Source: Edolisoma coerulescens (Eukaryota; Chordata; Aves; Passeriformes; Campephagidae). Taken from it: DNA of 64,000 nt. Below the pieces are notes generated by a model, which was given only the letters and a program-made list of their open reading frames with translations, was not told where the DNA came from and did not search any database. Both the position numbers and the translations under genes were made by a program. The DNA is taken from assembly GCA_013397115.1 (NCBI GenBank), contig VWZW01001209.1, positions 186,001 through 250,000 of the forward strand. The letters are read 5' to 3'. How positions within the stretch are numbered: position 1 is the first letter of the stretch; each line of letters begins with the position of its first letter. Positions 22,239-34,790 of the stretch are shown in pieces.

Positions 22239-22986
22239 AAAGAAGCAGATCAAGAAAAAGACAGTAGGGCTTTCTCCAACCTCAGCAATGTGAAAGTGAA
22301 AGTGAATGATTAGTGAAATGCAGCAATGCTGCTTTTCTCTCTGGTTTATATATACACTTCTCTTATTTTAAATTTCAGTTCATCTCCCCAAGCCTCTATA
22401 TAGACATGTTGCAAAACTAATACTTCTCTCCTGTACAGTTACTGGTGTTACAAACTTTTAGAGGGAACAGAATGTCACAGGATACTCACACATATACACA
22501 CTTACTTACACATTTGAATTGTATTCAGAGGTGTTTAAGTTGACATGGTACTGCAGACTCCATCTCTTGGCTATTCAAATCCAGAATACGCTGAATTGCA
22601 TGATGATTTCTTTCCCGTCTACTCAGCATGATGCAAGCATGCAATGGGGCATAAACAGAAGCGCAGGAGCCACAGCACAGAAAAGGCATAGACTAATTTT
22701 CAGTGGGCCTAAATATCAATTTCTAGATCTGAACTGTTTTCCAGACCTCCAGACATTGACTACAGCCGTGCTGACATACCTATTTCCATTTGAGGCGACA
22801 GCCTCAATAGCCTATGCTCTCCTGAGATTACAAAAAGTGCAGTTAATGTTCCATTTTCACAGATAAGGAAGCAAGGTAAAAAACTAAGGCTGTTCTCTAA
22901 ATCTTTCAGGTATTAACTTTCCACTGTCATGCATGAGCAAAATTGACAGATTATTATATCCTAACCACAGTGCCATGTCCTAGCCT
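22239..22986. other. Unique stretch, no gene seen
   Basis: A 115-codon plus-strand ORF (22519-22866) has no recognisable domain. CCATTTTCACAGATAAGGAA near 22850 vaguely resembles a MIR core, but not enough to call. Confidence 0.35.
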
Positions 22987-23012
22987 GCCCCCCGCCCCCC
23001 CCCCCCCCCCCC
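22987..23012 (+). repeat. Poly-C run next to an assembly gap
   Basis: There are about six Cs, a single G at 22994, then 18 Cs, ending ACGCC just before the N run. Such runs can fold as i-motif/G-quadruplex and are hard to sequence. Confidence 0.95.
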
Positions 23013-23017
23013 ACGCC

Positions 23018-23029
23018 NNNNNNNNNNNN
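23018..23029. other. Assembly gap, 12 Ns
   Basis: Twelve Ns follow directly on the poly-C run. The true size of the missing sequence is unknown. Confidence 0.99.
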
Positions 23030-26000
23030 TTTTCCTAGAGCATGTTTTCTCAGGCATGAGAGATTGGTTTCAGCCCTTTTGTGGCCATTGACTTTGAATT
23101 AGGTTTATGAATGCAAAGCTGTCTGAAACCTCTCAAAACTTACAGAAGATTCTGCTCTGAATTGAATGCCTTGATGCTGAGATGCAAATACAGCTTTCTG
23201 CAGTGATCAGTGGAGTTCATTTTGACGTTGTTGGTGTAATCAGTTGGATGTGACAGAGCATAGTTTACCCTTTATTACAAAATTGGATTTTCACATTGGC
23301 CACCTCAATGTAACCAGCATGCTACAAATAATAAAAATGCTTCATCATTTTTATGATATTTATCTATTGTATGTACTCACTCCATACTAACTGCATTCTC
23401 CTATTATCTGGAATCTAATTTTTTTTTTTCACAGACAAGGAGTAAAAGCTGCTGGAATGTAAAATTATTAGAAAAATTAATTCAAACCAAGTTAAGCATG
23501 AGAAAAGCTAAATAAATTTGCCTTTGCTTCATAATGAAAGCCCATCTCATTGAGACCAGTTAAGAAAGATAGGAGGGTCAAGGTGGATGTAATATTCTTA
23601 TCTTGGAAGTACTGACAACCACCCATGAGAAAATTTCTGCTGTGAAGATCCATAACTATGTGCAGCATCCGAGTGTAGGAAACTGTAGAGAGGACTAGAA
23701 ACCTCCCAGGGTCCTTTGCTGTCTGAATTACCCTACAATCCTTCATCCTAGTAATTAAGTAAATTAAAAAGAGTAGCATAAAGGAAATGTGATCATCTGA
23801 CAGTTATGCTAGTATGACTCACACCATGAATGCACGCAGTGATAAGTCCCATTCCCACTGACGTCGGTGGGAATCCTGCTTGATTTCCAGTAGTCTCTTA
23901 CTCAGCATGAAAATGAGGAAAAGCACAGTGTTGATTCCTGAAAAATGTAGAAATGGAAAAATATGTGGCACAGCAGATTAGGTGATGATAAAATATGTTC
24001 AGTCCAAAGGATCTTTATGGTCCTATAAAAATCTTTTACATGATTACAAAATGTAATATTATTTCCCAAATTAAGGAATATACTTAAAACATTTACCTCA
24101 ATTACCAACAGCTTTGTCTTTTCTGAATACTGTCTTGTCTTTTTTGAGCTGTATCTCTGAAGAATCAGAGATTCTACCTTTGAAAGAAACACTGAAATCT
24201 TGTAAGAGAAATGGTGGGCAGATACCAAATACTCTGCCTGTATACTCCTGCTACATCTTTTTTTCTGCAAATGAAATTAAATCGCCCATTTTTTTTTCCT
24301 CCTGTGAATAGTTTTAAGTTTAGAGTGATTTTTTCAGACCAAATCAGCTATAGTACTTCCAGGTTGTTCTTAGGTATGCTACAATGTCTTCGAAGTTATT
24401 TGTTCCCTTATTCTTGGTCTGAATGTTGAAATCTTATGATGAGATATGAAATGTGGATATAAACATTTGCATACCAATACCCAAGGCCTTCCTTTTCCTT
24501 ATATGGTTCATTACAGCTTGAATTGCATAGAAGCTTTGAGAAATCAGATTTCTTTCTCTCATGGACTTACACAGTATAGTCCATAAGCTCTTCACTCTCT
24601 ATGCAGAAAGAGCTGAAAGTGGCAACATCGCCAAGTGTTACCTTGAAATTACACATCGTGTTCTATCCCAGAGTGTGATCTATTTTGAGAGGAAATGGGG
24701 CTTTTTTTTCCCTATTGCATGCCATTAACTGCCAATTGCCAGAGGCATCCTTTGCCAGTGTAGAAATAGGAGTACCAGAATAAAGACAGCCCCACCCTCC
24801 TGCTCCTTCATGCCTGGGTATAAATACATGGTCATCTGCAAGTGTCTTGCGGCATGTCCTAGGAAGTGCTCTCAACACCTGTAAGCAGTCAAATACCACT
24901 GTATAAAAGGATTACTTTTCAAGAATGTATGTGTCATATTATTTATGATGTAGAAATTGGATTTAAATATGCCCTAAGATTTATGGATAGTTGTTAAAGC
25001 AAGAATGTTGCTGAGGTGTTTTTATGACTGTAACACTCACTGTTCACATATTAAAGAAGATAACTACAATAAAAAGATACAATGAAGAATTTATTTCTCA
25101 AGGTGCAGCAGTTCATTGTGGTTTCCATTTCTACTCCCAGAAATACTTGAGGCTGACAAATGTTCCATTCCTGGCATTTGTGAAGATAATCTACTTCAGA
25201 AAAAGTCAGCATGGTTTTTCAGCATGTCTTGTGCTCTGGCACAAAGAATACTCTTTCCTACTGCAAGGATTTCCAGTTTTAAGAATACAAGGAATGCTTG
25301 TGGTTCTGACAGAATTATTATGTTTGCAGCAGTGCATCCATCTTAGAGAGATTAACAGCATGTGAGTTCTCTAAAATGGGATTCACTGAGTTTTGTGATC
25401 ATATACAAAATCTTCTGCCTTTCAAACTCCCTGGTAAAGGATTCTCAATTTTTTTCACAGTAAGATGTTTCTGATTACATCAGGATTCCTACGGATATCA
25501 TACATAAGATCCATTTAGGATAAACTGCATTGTCTTTCAGGAACGCTGATGTGGGAAGCCAGATAAGCTCTGCATTTGACAGGCCTGTCATTGTTTGAAA
25601 GTTGCTTTAACTGGTCACACTTCAGAGGAATACTTTAAGTATGAAATTGCACATCTGGACAGAGTCAGAACACCTGGAATATACTCCCAAACAGCTGAAG
25701 TAAATTTGAAGGCTTTTTGATAGACAATGTGCAAATGAAAGCTGAAATATAACTTATTTCATCCATGTCACAGAAAATGTAAAGTTCACCTTAGTTTAGC
25801 CATGATAACCAAGACAAACCTTTTCTCTGCTCCAGTTCTTCTTTCTGGAAACATTTTTGTTCCTACTGGAAATTTTTTGTTTAATTCTTTTCTTTTTGCA
25901 TGTCACTCTTCTTCGTGTCCAATTGTCCTACTTTCCTACAGGATGGAATTAGAAACTGTCACTCTTGTACAAAAGCTTCTCCTTAAGCTTTTCCTCTTCA

Positions 26001-27071
26001 GAATACTTGCAGCTATCTTGAGCCTACTGGGGTAAACTAATTTAATACATGGTCTTTGTCTAAGAAACAACAACAAAGACAAAACAGATCTCTTTTTTAA
26101 AAATGATGAAAATCTTTTTGAAAAAGACTGAAAAATAAAGCAGCAGTACCTCAACCAGACTGAAGGTCAGCTTTTCCTTTGCTGTTTGACTTTTCTATCA
26201 CTGAATACAAACAGCAGTGTTGGATGCCTAAGTATTTTCCACTAAGAACATATGCATTTTTAAGTACATTTGAAAGAAAGATTATATGCTGGCTCAAAGA
26301 AAGCACAGCACTGCCAGCATTCTTTTTCCTCTCTGAGGCAAGTCATGTTCCTGGAAGCACAGAAGTGTCAATTTACCAAAGGTCACCATGATACACATTT
26401 TTGATGTCTCCAGTGATATTCTTGCTCATCACCAGTTAAGACACAAGTGTTTGTCATCATAAAAAGGCTAAAAGATCAGTCTTAGAACAATGTAACAAAC
26501 TTAAGAAAGACCTTGACCTGAAAAAGATTTCTGCTTTTTCACTTTACCAAAAAAATAAGAATGTGCAAAACCTATCAAAGTTAAATACATTTCAACCAAA
26601 TGTTTGTTTTGGGCTTAAATTTCATTTCTCATATTTATTACACTGTTATTTACAATTTCTTTTAAACATTCCCAGCTAATAATGTATTTAATACCCTCCA
26701 TCATTCTGTGACTAACTATTCTTTTTCCTGGCAATTTTCCTTTTTTCATTTGTTTCACTTTCCCTGATGTACACACAGCCAAAATATTCAAACTAGTTTC
26801 CTATAGTCTGCTAAGCATTCAGTGAAATGAGAATATTTAGATAATTCTATGTGCTCTTTCAGATTGTCAGTGTTTACTTTCTTTGGATACTGACATGAAA
26901 AGGTCATAGGCAGGAGTTAAACATTAACCAGAATAAATAAAAATAAATAAACAACCTTATAGAATCTAGAAAATTGGTTGTATGGTGTCTTTCAATCCAT
27001 GTCTCAAATGCAGCCAGAAGCATTTATACCTTCATCAGTCCTGGTAAAAGTTTGTTTCAGTTACTCTTTAG
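23030..27071. other. Unique AT-rich stretch, no gene seen
   Basis: This contains an imperfect palindrome at 23851-23874 (separate entry). ORFs of 60-122 codons (for example 23902-24270 minus, 25024-25365 plus) have no recognisable family. An AAATA/AATAA-rich patch lies near 26931-26950. Confidence 0.45.
23851..23874. repeat. 24-base near-perfect palindrome with ACGT centre
   Basis: The arms are ATTCCCACTGAC and GTCGGTGGGAAT. Eleven of 12 pairs are Watson-Crick and the remaining one is a T/G mismatch. The sequence recalls the CCATTGACTTCAATGGGA motif that I associate with old dispersed repeats in reptiles and birds. It may be a relic of one. Confidence 0.6.
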
Positions 27072-27137
27072 GAGCACCACAACTGCAGGCATTCCCCAGT
27101 TTCCCAAGCTCTCCAAGGTGTACTTCAACTCCCTATG
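27072..27137 (+). other. Possible 66-base internal exon (plus strand)
   Basis: The acceptor TTTCAGTTACTCTTTAG (27055-27071) and donor CTATG|GTAAGA bracket 66 bases that are clearly GC-richer than both flanks. All three frames are open. One reads STTTAGIPQFPKLSKVYFNS, another EHHNCRHSPVSQALQ. Length divisible by three means it could be skipped or included without shifting frame. No homologue is recognised. Strength lies in the splice signals plus the compositional contrast. Confidence 0.17.
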
Positions 27138-30100
27138 GTAAGAAAATACCCTGATATTTAAACTGATTTTCCCTTTTGCAGTGTATCTCATCCACTGGGC
27201 AAATTTATACATGCAAATAAGCTTTTCAGAAATTTTGTATTTATAAAATTGTTATTAAATTCTTCCTCTTCTCCTTCATCTTTCACCCCTTGCATGTCAA
27301 GTTCTCTAGATATTTTTCCCTTTTTTTGTCTACACTGTTTCTAGTTGGTCTACTCTGATGCACACTGAAAGACCTACTAAAAATTAGATCTAGCTGAGGC
27401 CTTACTAATGGTAATAAAGAAGAAGTTTATTTCATGCCTCTTGAAAGCTGTGTTATAAAATATCCTAGAACATTCTTATCTGACATAGTTCATTCATGTT
27501 CCAGCTGTCAAATTTGCTGAAGAACAGCTACTTAAGTAATTGTTCCCCTGTCATATTAGTATTTTTTTGCCTAAGTTATTGCCTTGCACTTTTCATAGAG
27601 AATTTAATCCCTAATAAATCTCATTCTGTTATTTTAGATTCCTCATTTTGCCTTTTCTTTTTAAGGTCATATGTGAGACTGAAGCAAGTATGACTGAGTT
27701 ACTGATGACAGAGTGACTTCCTTTGACTGGCTGAGAAGACCTCAAGGACTGAAGTATTTATTACTAAGTCTTAGAGTTTCAGATGTTAATTAGATTTTAG
27801 CTAATCCTCAAGTGACAGAGTAATAACTTGCCGTAATTTATGTATTTTCGCCTATAGTTAAGAGCAGTGCTCTACTCTCAGAGTTGGATGCTGCCCTTCT
27901 AACCTTCGTCACTGATTGCTCTATAATAAAATACTGTTGTGAGCTCTCTGAATGGTTGCACTTAAGTTCTGTTTATTATATAAATCTAGGCCAAACTTTT
28001 GTTAAGTACAGTCTCTCATCTTGGGGCCTTGGCATCAGGACCTCTGACTTCCACTAACTGTTTTTTTGGCTTCTAACTGAGAGAATTATGATAGATGGGG
28101 AAAATTACTAGACATTAACAGCAAGACAAAAATTGATCTTTCCCCCAAAAATACTTTCTTTCCGATACATTTCAATGTTTAGCTAAAAAAAAGTGTGGAG
28201 GCACCCTTCTTTGAATAATTTTAATAAAATATTTTGATACTTCACTAGTTCATTCCCAATTTTTCCAAGATTACCCAATTTTTCTGTTATGGGAAATACC
28301 CGGATAAAACACTGTCTTGTAAAAGAGAAGCCTGTTTTCAGATGATCTTCTTATAGAGACTCCAATTTAAATTCACTTCCTCCCCTTGGTTTCTTTAGAC
28401 TAAACATTTACACCAGTCTGAATGCTTCCTCTTTTGTGGAAGAGAGGGTTCACCTTTAGGAGCTATCTTGAAGATAAGTAACTGTCAATTCCCACAGCTG
28501 CCAGAAGAGACCAGAACAATTTTTGGTCAGCAAACTATGTGCTGGAGGCCTGATAAAAACTCAGGTTCTCAGCTTTCAGCCACAGTTTTCCCCTTGTTTG
28601 CCTTTATCCTTGAGTAATCATTAAGATTCAAAGCTTGCAGTGGGATGAGGACAGCTAATGCACCAGAGCTGGAATACGCATGGAAATCTTCAGGGTTAGG
28701 TCCAATTTTGGATGACAGAACCATGCATCTTGCTAGTAAAGGAGTTTTTATAGCATCATTATGATGAAGAGTTGCAGTTCATTTCCTCCATGCAACTGAG
28801 CATGTCCAACACATTTGAACTATTTAGTTCAAGCTGCTTCCTCTATAAAGGATGGATAGAGGACTGTAAGCTGGCTGAGTCTCAACATGACCAAGACCAT
28901 GTAGAAGAAAAGTTAGGGTGTTCGAGGAATACTTTAGCCTTGTGAACAAGTTCTTATGAGTTCAATTGTGGAGCTGCTCGGATTCTATTGCATCTGGAAA
29001 AATAAGTTTGAGGGAAATATTAGGGATGGAAACCTTAAATAAGGCAGAATTTCAAAGATAACAAGTGTTATTTCAAAAAGTTGGCTTCTCAAACAGTCCT
29101 CTTCCATGAGAATAGTATCTATGACTTCTTGCTGAGTCTTGGGAAATTATGTGAGAGTTTACCAAAAAAGTCCATAAGAAAATAAATATTTTCCCCTGCT
29201 TTTTTAAAAAGTAGACACACAAAACATATATTCATGAATTGTAACAAAGATATTTAATTGTGCCCTATTTTAACTCAGCATCCTTAACTTGTAAGTACAT
29301 TAAGCCCATTATTTGCCTGCACCATGTTTAGGCTGCAGAAGGAAATGTAATCCTTCCAGTTAACTGCTGTGGGAAAAATATTTGTTTTTCTTAATCCTTT
29401 TAATGTTTAAATGTTCTAGTTATTTTTAATAAAATTTTTCCATTTTTACAATCTTGGACGATTAATGTGGAACTTCTTATGAAAATGCATATTTGTCTGC
29501 TGCCTAGATTAGAAGTATTAAAGTTATATTTTATAAAGATATATTTATACATTTAAAGTCAGAAGGAACATCTTTTAACGAACTAGAATAGTATGTTACT
29601 AGCCTTCTGTTTTGTTTAACTACAGAAAGATGTAAAAATGTCTTGAAAAACTACATTTATTTACTTCCAAATTAGTAACTTCTTCCAGAATAACATGCAG
29701 TGTTATACATAACACCACTTTTAGAAAAGAATAATATTCAGTGGTTTATTGCTATCATACTCACATTCTCACATACTTCATTTTTGTCAGCTACAAAATG
29801 AAGCATTATTCAGCATATAATATTCTGCAGCCTGTGAGTTAGGATATGGATTTCTGTTCCCCTTTTTTTTCCAGTTCCTCATCTTCTCTAGTTAAAGGCT
29901 AGACATTGGTGAAATGAGTATGTCCCACCACAAGCTACTGAAAAACTGCAATATCTATTTGCTCCTAGAATTGGGATGGAGTTCAAAATCTTAAAGGTTC
30001 TTCATCAGAACTTAGGTTGATCAAGCTTGTTTTTCTTTGTTCTGGTTTTATTATTTATTATTTGTTCCCAAAATAAATATACCTACATAGCCCTCCAAGT

Positions 30101-30400
30101 CAATCTAGAATTAACATACCTGATATTCTCTTTGCTGTCAAATACTTAAGATTCTCGTGCATACTACAACAAAGACGAAATAAATCAGTTACAAACGGAC
30201 AATCTTGCTTCCAGATTGTTACAAGGACAAGGAAAGGGAACTGCAAACCCATATGGCCATAAGGCAACTCCAACAAAAGTTAGTCTGTGTGTTGTGTGTT
30301 TATGTGAAATCCATCAGGAATGGGACACAGAGGCGATAGCAGCAACAGCCCTGTCCTAGCTAGACTGAACCGCACACAAAACCTCTTCTAGTTTTCCTAG
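27138..30400. other. Unique AT-rich stretch, no gene seen
   Basis: No repeats or coding-like frames of note. Confidence 0.45.
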
Positions 30401-30638
30401 CAAAATACAATGTCTCATGTTCCCCGGAATGAAGGAAATCAATAAAGGGTCTCATCTGCAGCTGGTAAGAGCATTCTTTTCACCAAATAATGAACAGGAG
30501 CATGGCAGATTTTCTTTCCAAAAGGAACATATTTGCCTTTTCCAGAAAATACTTTGTGAGATTCATAGTGTGACCTTTTTTTGTGTGAAAGACCAATCTG
30601 CTGAACAAATGTGTTCTGCTTATTTGACCAAAAATTAA
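30401..30638 (+). other. Possible exon or ORF behind a strong acceptor
   Basis: The acceptor CTCTTCTAGTTTTCCTAG (to 30400) is followed by an open frame of 79 codons to a TAA ending at 30638, including an ATG at 30417 (MFPGMKEINKGSHLQL...). A donor-like GCTG|GTAAGA at 30464/30465 would instead make a 64-base internal exon. No domain is recognised. The open frame is within chance expectation. Confidence 0.13.
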
Positions 30639-31628
30639 CTGAGATCCTAAAGAAGAAATAGCAGAAACAAAATCTTAATTTTAGGGAAAGGACAGGGGAA
30701 AGAGACTTCCCATTTTCCCCTCTTTTGCTCTGGTGTGAGGCAAACTATCAGCTGCTAAGTGCTGAACTGCAGAAAATATGTGTGCAGGTTGGCAAAGAAG
30801 TTGGGAGTGTCCTGAGGAGGTTTTCAACGTGTCCACACAATGTTGACTCTATCACAGGAACAAGCTTGTAGAAGTGGAACCATATCAAAGGGAAAACTAC
30901 AAGTACAGCTGATGCTGCCTGTGCCTATTGAAGAGCCAAGATGAAATTTCATATGGTTTGTTTATCTCCACCTATCAGGGAGCCTCTAACAATTGAACAG
31001 ATATTTTCCACCATGGCAGGGATGTTAGAAGCCATTCCATGTGTATGTGGTTTTTCAGCATAGCTCTGCTTCTTGTGTCTATTTCAGTATAACCTTTTCT
31101 TCATGTACACAAAACATTCTACTGGTTAAATGGGAATTGTTCATAATTGCATAGAAGGGGGAACAAAACCAGAGAACAAAATATAAAACTCTGATTTTCA
31201 GTCCAAGCATATGTCAAAGTTGGACCAGCTACTGGGAGTGTTAATAAACTGGAGTGAGATGAAATTCCTGTAAACAGTGTATGTATTTCCTATATGTTTC
31301 CAGGCCTGTGAAGGAAAGATATTAATGCAGGTCTTTCCATTCAGTACAAGACCTTTTGAGAATTCCTCTTTCTATATGGCCAATTTAATATGCTTTTACT
31401 CATTAAAAGGCTGGAAATTTCTATTGCTTGCCAGACAAAACTTTTGGAGAAGGTACTGGAAATTAGTTTGGAAGGTATTTTGTGGCCTGGAAATAACTAC
31501 AGATGCTAATTGCCAGGTATATGTATTTTTTTTAAAAGTAAAATAGGAAGAAAAGACCTACCTCCAAACTGTACAGGATTCATTAATAAAAGAAGAGTTT
31601 GAGGAGGTTTTTTTGCATCTTTCTTTAG
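30639..31628. other. Unique AT-rich stretch
   Basis: An 89-codon ORF (31277-31546) overlaps an acceptor-like TATGTTTCCAG near 31303. Its content is not recognised. Confidence 0.35.
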
Positions 31629-31651
31629 GCATCTAGAGGACAGAAACCTAG
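31629..31651 (+). other. Possible 23-base microexon
   Basis: A very strong acceptor (TTTTTTTGCATCTTTCTTTAG) and a consensus donor (CCTAG|GTAAGG) enclose only 23 bases. One frame is open (ASRGQKP). Microexons are used in neuronal genes, but the same pattern can be a decoy. Confidence 0.12.
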
Positions 31652-31762
31652 GTAAGGAGATGGGGCTCCATCTGTGGCCAACATAATGAAATATCCCTCT
31701 TCAATGATGACTGCTAAAGTCAGTTATAGCCCAGCTTTGCTGCTCTGATTTGTCCTCTTCAG

Positions 31763-31995
31763 GCACCATTCTTTCTCCATTAACAATGGAGACAGATACT
31801 TTTGGGTATCTAGTAGTTTCTTCCCCACCTCTGTTGGACTGCAGCAAAGATCAGAGTTGCCTTGAACAGAACATCTGCTGCGTGATGGCCATGAGACACC
31901 TTACCGCAATGTCTCCTTCAGGCATAAATAGACCACCTCGTATCTCTATCCCTTTGTTTCTTGTCTTCCAAGACTGTGCCATTCACCATACGTAA
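31763..31995 (+). other. Possible exon or ORF behind a strong acceptor
   Basis: The acceptor CTGATTTGTCCTCTTCAG (to 31762) precedes a 77-codon open frame to a TAA ending at 31995, with an internal ATG (METDTFGYLVVSSPPL...). It has six cysteines (one in DCS, one in SCL, two in ICCV, one in DCA), but no known spacing pattern. It is not frame-compatible with the microexon at 31629-31651, which weakens a joint gene model. Confidence 0.14.
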
Positions 31996-34790
31996 AGATC
32001 CTGTAAAGAAACTAGGGAAGAATCAAACATGTCCCATACTTTGTTTCCTCTCTAAAAATTTGAGCATTTGAAAAACAAACCTGCTTGATAGTGCTTCCAG
32101 ATATTTTCTGAATTGTATTATTACCACTTATTCTTGAAATTTAATAGTATTACCTATGGAAATTACAGAAAACAAATGTCTAAAAATCCAACTGCATGTT
32201 AAGTAGGCTAATGAATATCAATTTTGATGAATATCAATTTCTCCTATCAATTTTGATGGGAGAAGCAAGTAAAGAATGATTTCCAGTTGAGAGGGGGGAA
32301 ATGTATCATTAAGAAGTCCCAACAAGATCTATTGCCGTTCATGGTGGATAGTGGCTGTACCACACGAGGCCTAGCTGCTTGAGTCAAGGTCCTATTTCAG
32401 CTTTGCACCTAGAAATGTAGCTCTAGATTTCATTACAGAGGAGTGAAATTATCATACAGTTACCTGTAATACTACTTTGACACAGGCCTGAAACACAAAT
32501 TCCGTAATCTGTTAAAAGTATGATCTGAAAGTTGTACCACACTTGTAGGAAAGGACAGAGATATCACCCTTGTGTGCCCCATTTTTGTTAAGAGAATCAT
32601 AAACCATCTTGATAGATTGTGCTGATGGCACCCTGGTGCCCAGACTGATCATGGAATTTGGACTTTAAATCACTAAGGTAAAAAAAAGGAGGCAAAATTT
32701 TCTACAGATTGTATCTCTCCTTTCAAAAGAAAAAAAAGAAACAACTGCATTACAGCTTGATCCCACAGATCTTTCTGTCCCTAGTTATTCTTCCTGACCC
32801 ATATTCTGACCTGTTTAAGCCTTGGTTTAATATCTCAACGAATTCCACACGGACTTCCTAAAATAAAGGAGTATTTAAAAGCAATAAAGCAATAAAAGTG
32901 ATAAAGATGACAAAATGTGACCCAGTAGTTTGCAAAACTATTCTGTTATGGAAACTGTTTTTTTCTGAGTAAAATGTGAGGGAATAAAACCATTGCTAAA
33001 AATCCTTTTGCTCCATGTTTTCTCATGAGAGAAAATTTATTTATCATACTCAGGACAACTAAAACTATAAGCACTAAATATGAATTCAAGGTTATTGAGT
33101 ACAACTTACTGAATTTGGATGATTTAGTATATGAACATAGCATTTCTGTTATATTTGTCTATCCTTGAGTTAAAGAAAGAAAAAAAAACGGCTGAAACAT
33201 TGCAAGGCGATCTTTATCTGGAACCAAAATGGGTTACATAGCAGAGAAAAAATGTGTACAGACACCAGAGGTCAGTGAAACCTATCTTGTCAGCAGGGAC
33301 TGAGTCGAAGAGTAGGACAAAGGTGCAACTTCAATCAGCATCTGAAATTCGTTAGATTTCCAAATGTAAATTCCAACACACATAGGGAATTCGAGCTCTG
33401 AGTCTCTATGATATTCCGTACTTATATCACCCCTCCCCCCCCCCCCCCNTCTTTGCTTTATTTTGACTTTTTCAATCATAGTGATGGTCACCTGAACTAA
33501 ATATGTGTTACATAGGAATTGACAACATAGCCTCTATTTAAACTGTAAAGAAACACAATGTTGCATCTTCGCCTAAACCTGCAAACACTGTTAAAAGAAG
33601 ATAATGAAACACAGGATGTGTGTTTTTCTTGTTTAGTATAGGAGATGATTTACAAGTTTTGTAGTATTCTTTTTCACACAGCCATGTTTCCTAAAGAATT
33701 ATACCCCATCTGGTTGAAGTGACCACAAAACAGATCAAAGACACAGAGAGATCAGGGCTGGAATGCCACTCTGGCTCAGAACAGCAAAGAATAGCTTTTC
33801 TGAAGTATTATGAAAAAATCTTAATGCCCTGTTCTTTCTTCCCCAGCTGTCATCCACCTTTTTATTGAATTTTTTCCCCTCTATTTCTTTCCTACTCCTC
33901 TTTTTACAAGTTTTCTTATGGGAAAAACAAATCAAAGAACTCTTAATTTGAATCTAGCTTTAAAAGCTCCAAAGCATAAGTGAATCTGAGATCAGATACA
34001 GTTAATAAACCCCAGCTCTAACAGGAATCATCTATGATAGTCCGCATTTAAATTCCTCCATAATTTTCTGCTTAGGAATACAGCTGTCATCTTTCATCTT
34101 CTTGTTTTATCTAGACTGTTCTTTCACTTATCTTTGATGATACAAATCACTGTAGCTCTGATGAAACCAGCTCAATTGTACTAACTTAGAGCAGCTGAGA
34201 TATTTTTCTGTCCTGTACTCTCTAGTTTTTCAGCAAAAAGAAGTCCTTACATTACTACTTTATAGTTTTGGTGCTTAGACATTTTCTCTACATTAATTTT
34301 GCCAAATTGATTTTGTTTTTCCTTCAAGTTTGCTTATAACTTTCTTACAGTTTGAAGACATACTCCCTTTCCTCTTCTGCTTTTCTCTGATGAACATTTT
34401 CTCTTGGAACATCCTGTAACTCTATAATGCAACCTCTTCCTTTGGGAGGAACTGGGCCTCTGTAATAACTATTATGACCTAACTTCCATTTGTCATGCTT
34501 GTGTCCACCACTGAGCTTTTTTCTCTGTTTGCATTTAGTTAGAAGCACTTAATTTATTTTCCAGTTTTGTCAAAGAATAATAATGAGTTTCCATGTTTCT
34601 CTTTTTTTTTAACTCTGAATACCTTTATGTGGTCTGTGTAATTGAAATATTAGAAACATTTACTCAAAACAACTATGTCCATCTCTCTCCAAGTTAAAAT
34701 AGAATTGTTTTCCACTCTCTTCACCAGAAAGAATTAATTCTTCCTTAATTTGTTAAATTTTCTTTATCAATCTTGATATCTTGTTAGGCT
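31996..34790. other. Unique AT-rich stretch, no gene seen
   Basis: It includes a 16-base tandem repeat near 32211-32242 (ATGAATATCAATTT units) and the poly-C/N site at 33435-33449. ORFs are short and unrecognised. Confidence 0.45.
33435..33449 (+). repeat. Poly-C run ending in one undetermined base
   Basis: Fourteen Cs followed by a single N at 33449. As at 23018, the undetermined base sits against a poly-C run. Confidence 0.97.

Noticed and set aside
22840..22880. MIR-like core (CCATTTTCACAGATAAGGAA)
   Set aside because: Too short and unsupported by flanking MIR sequence.
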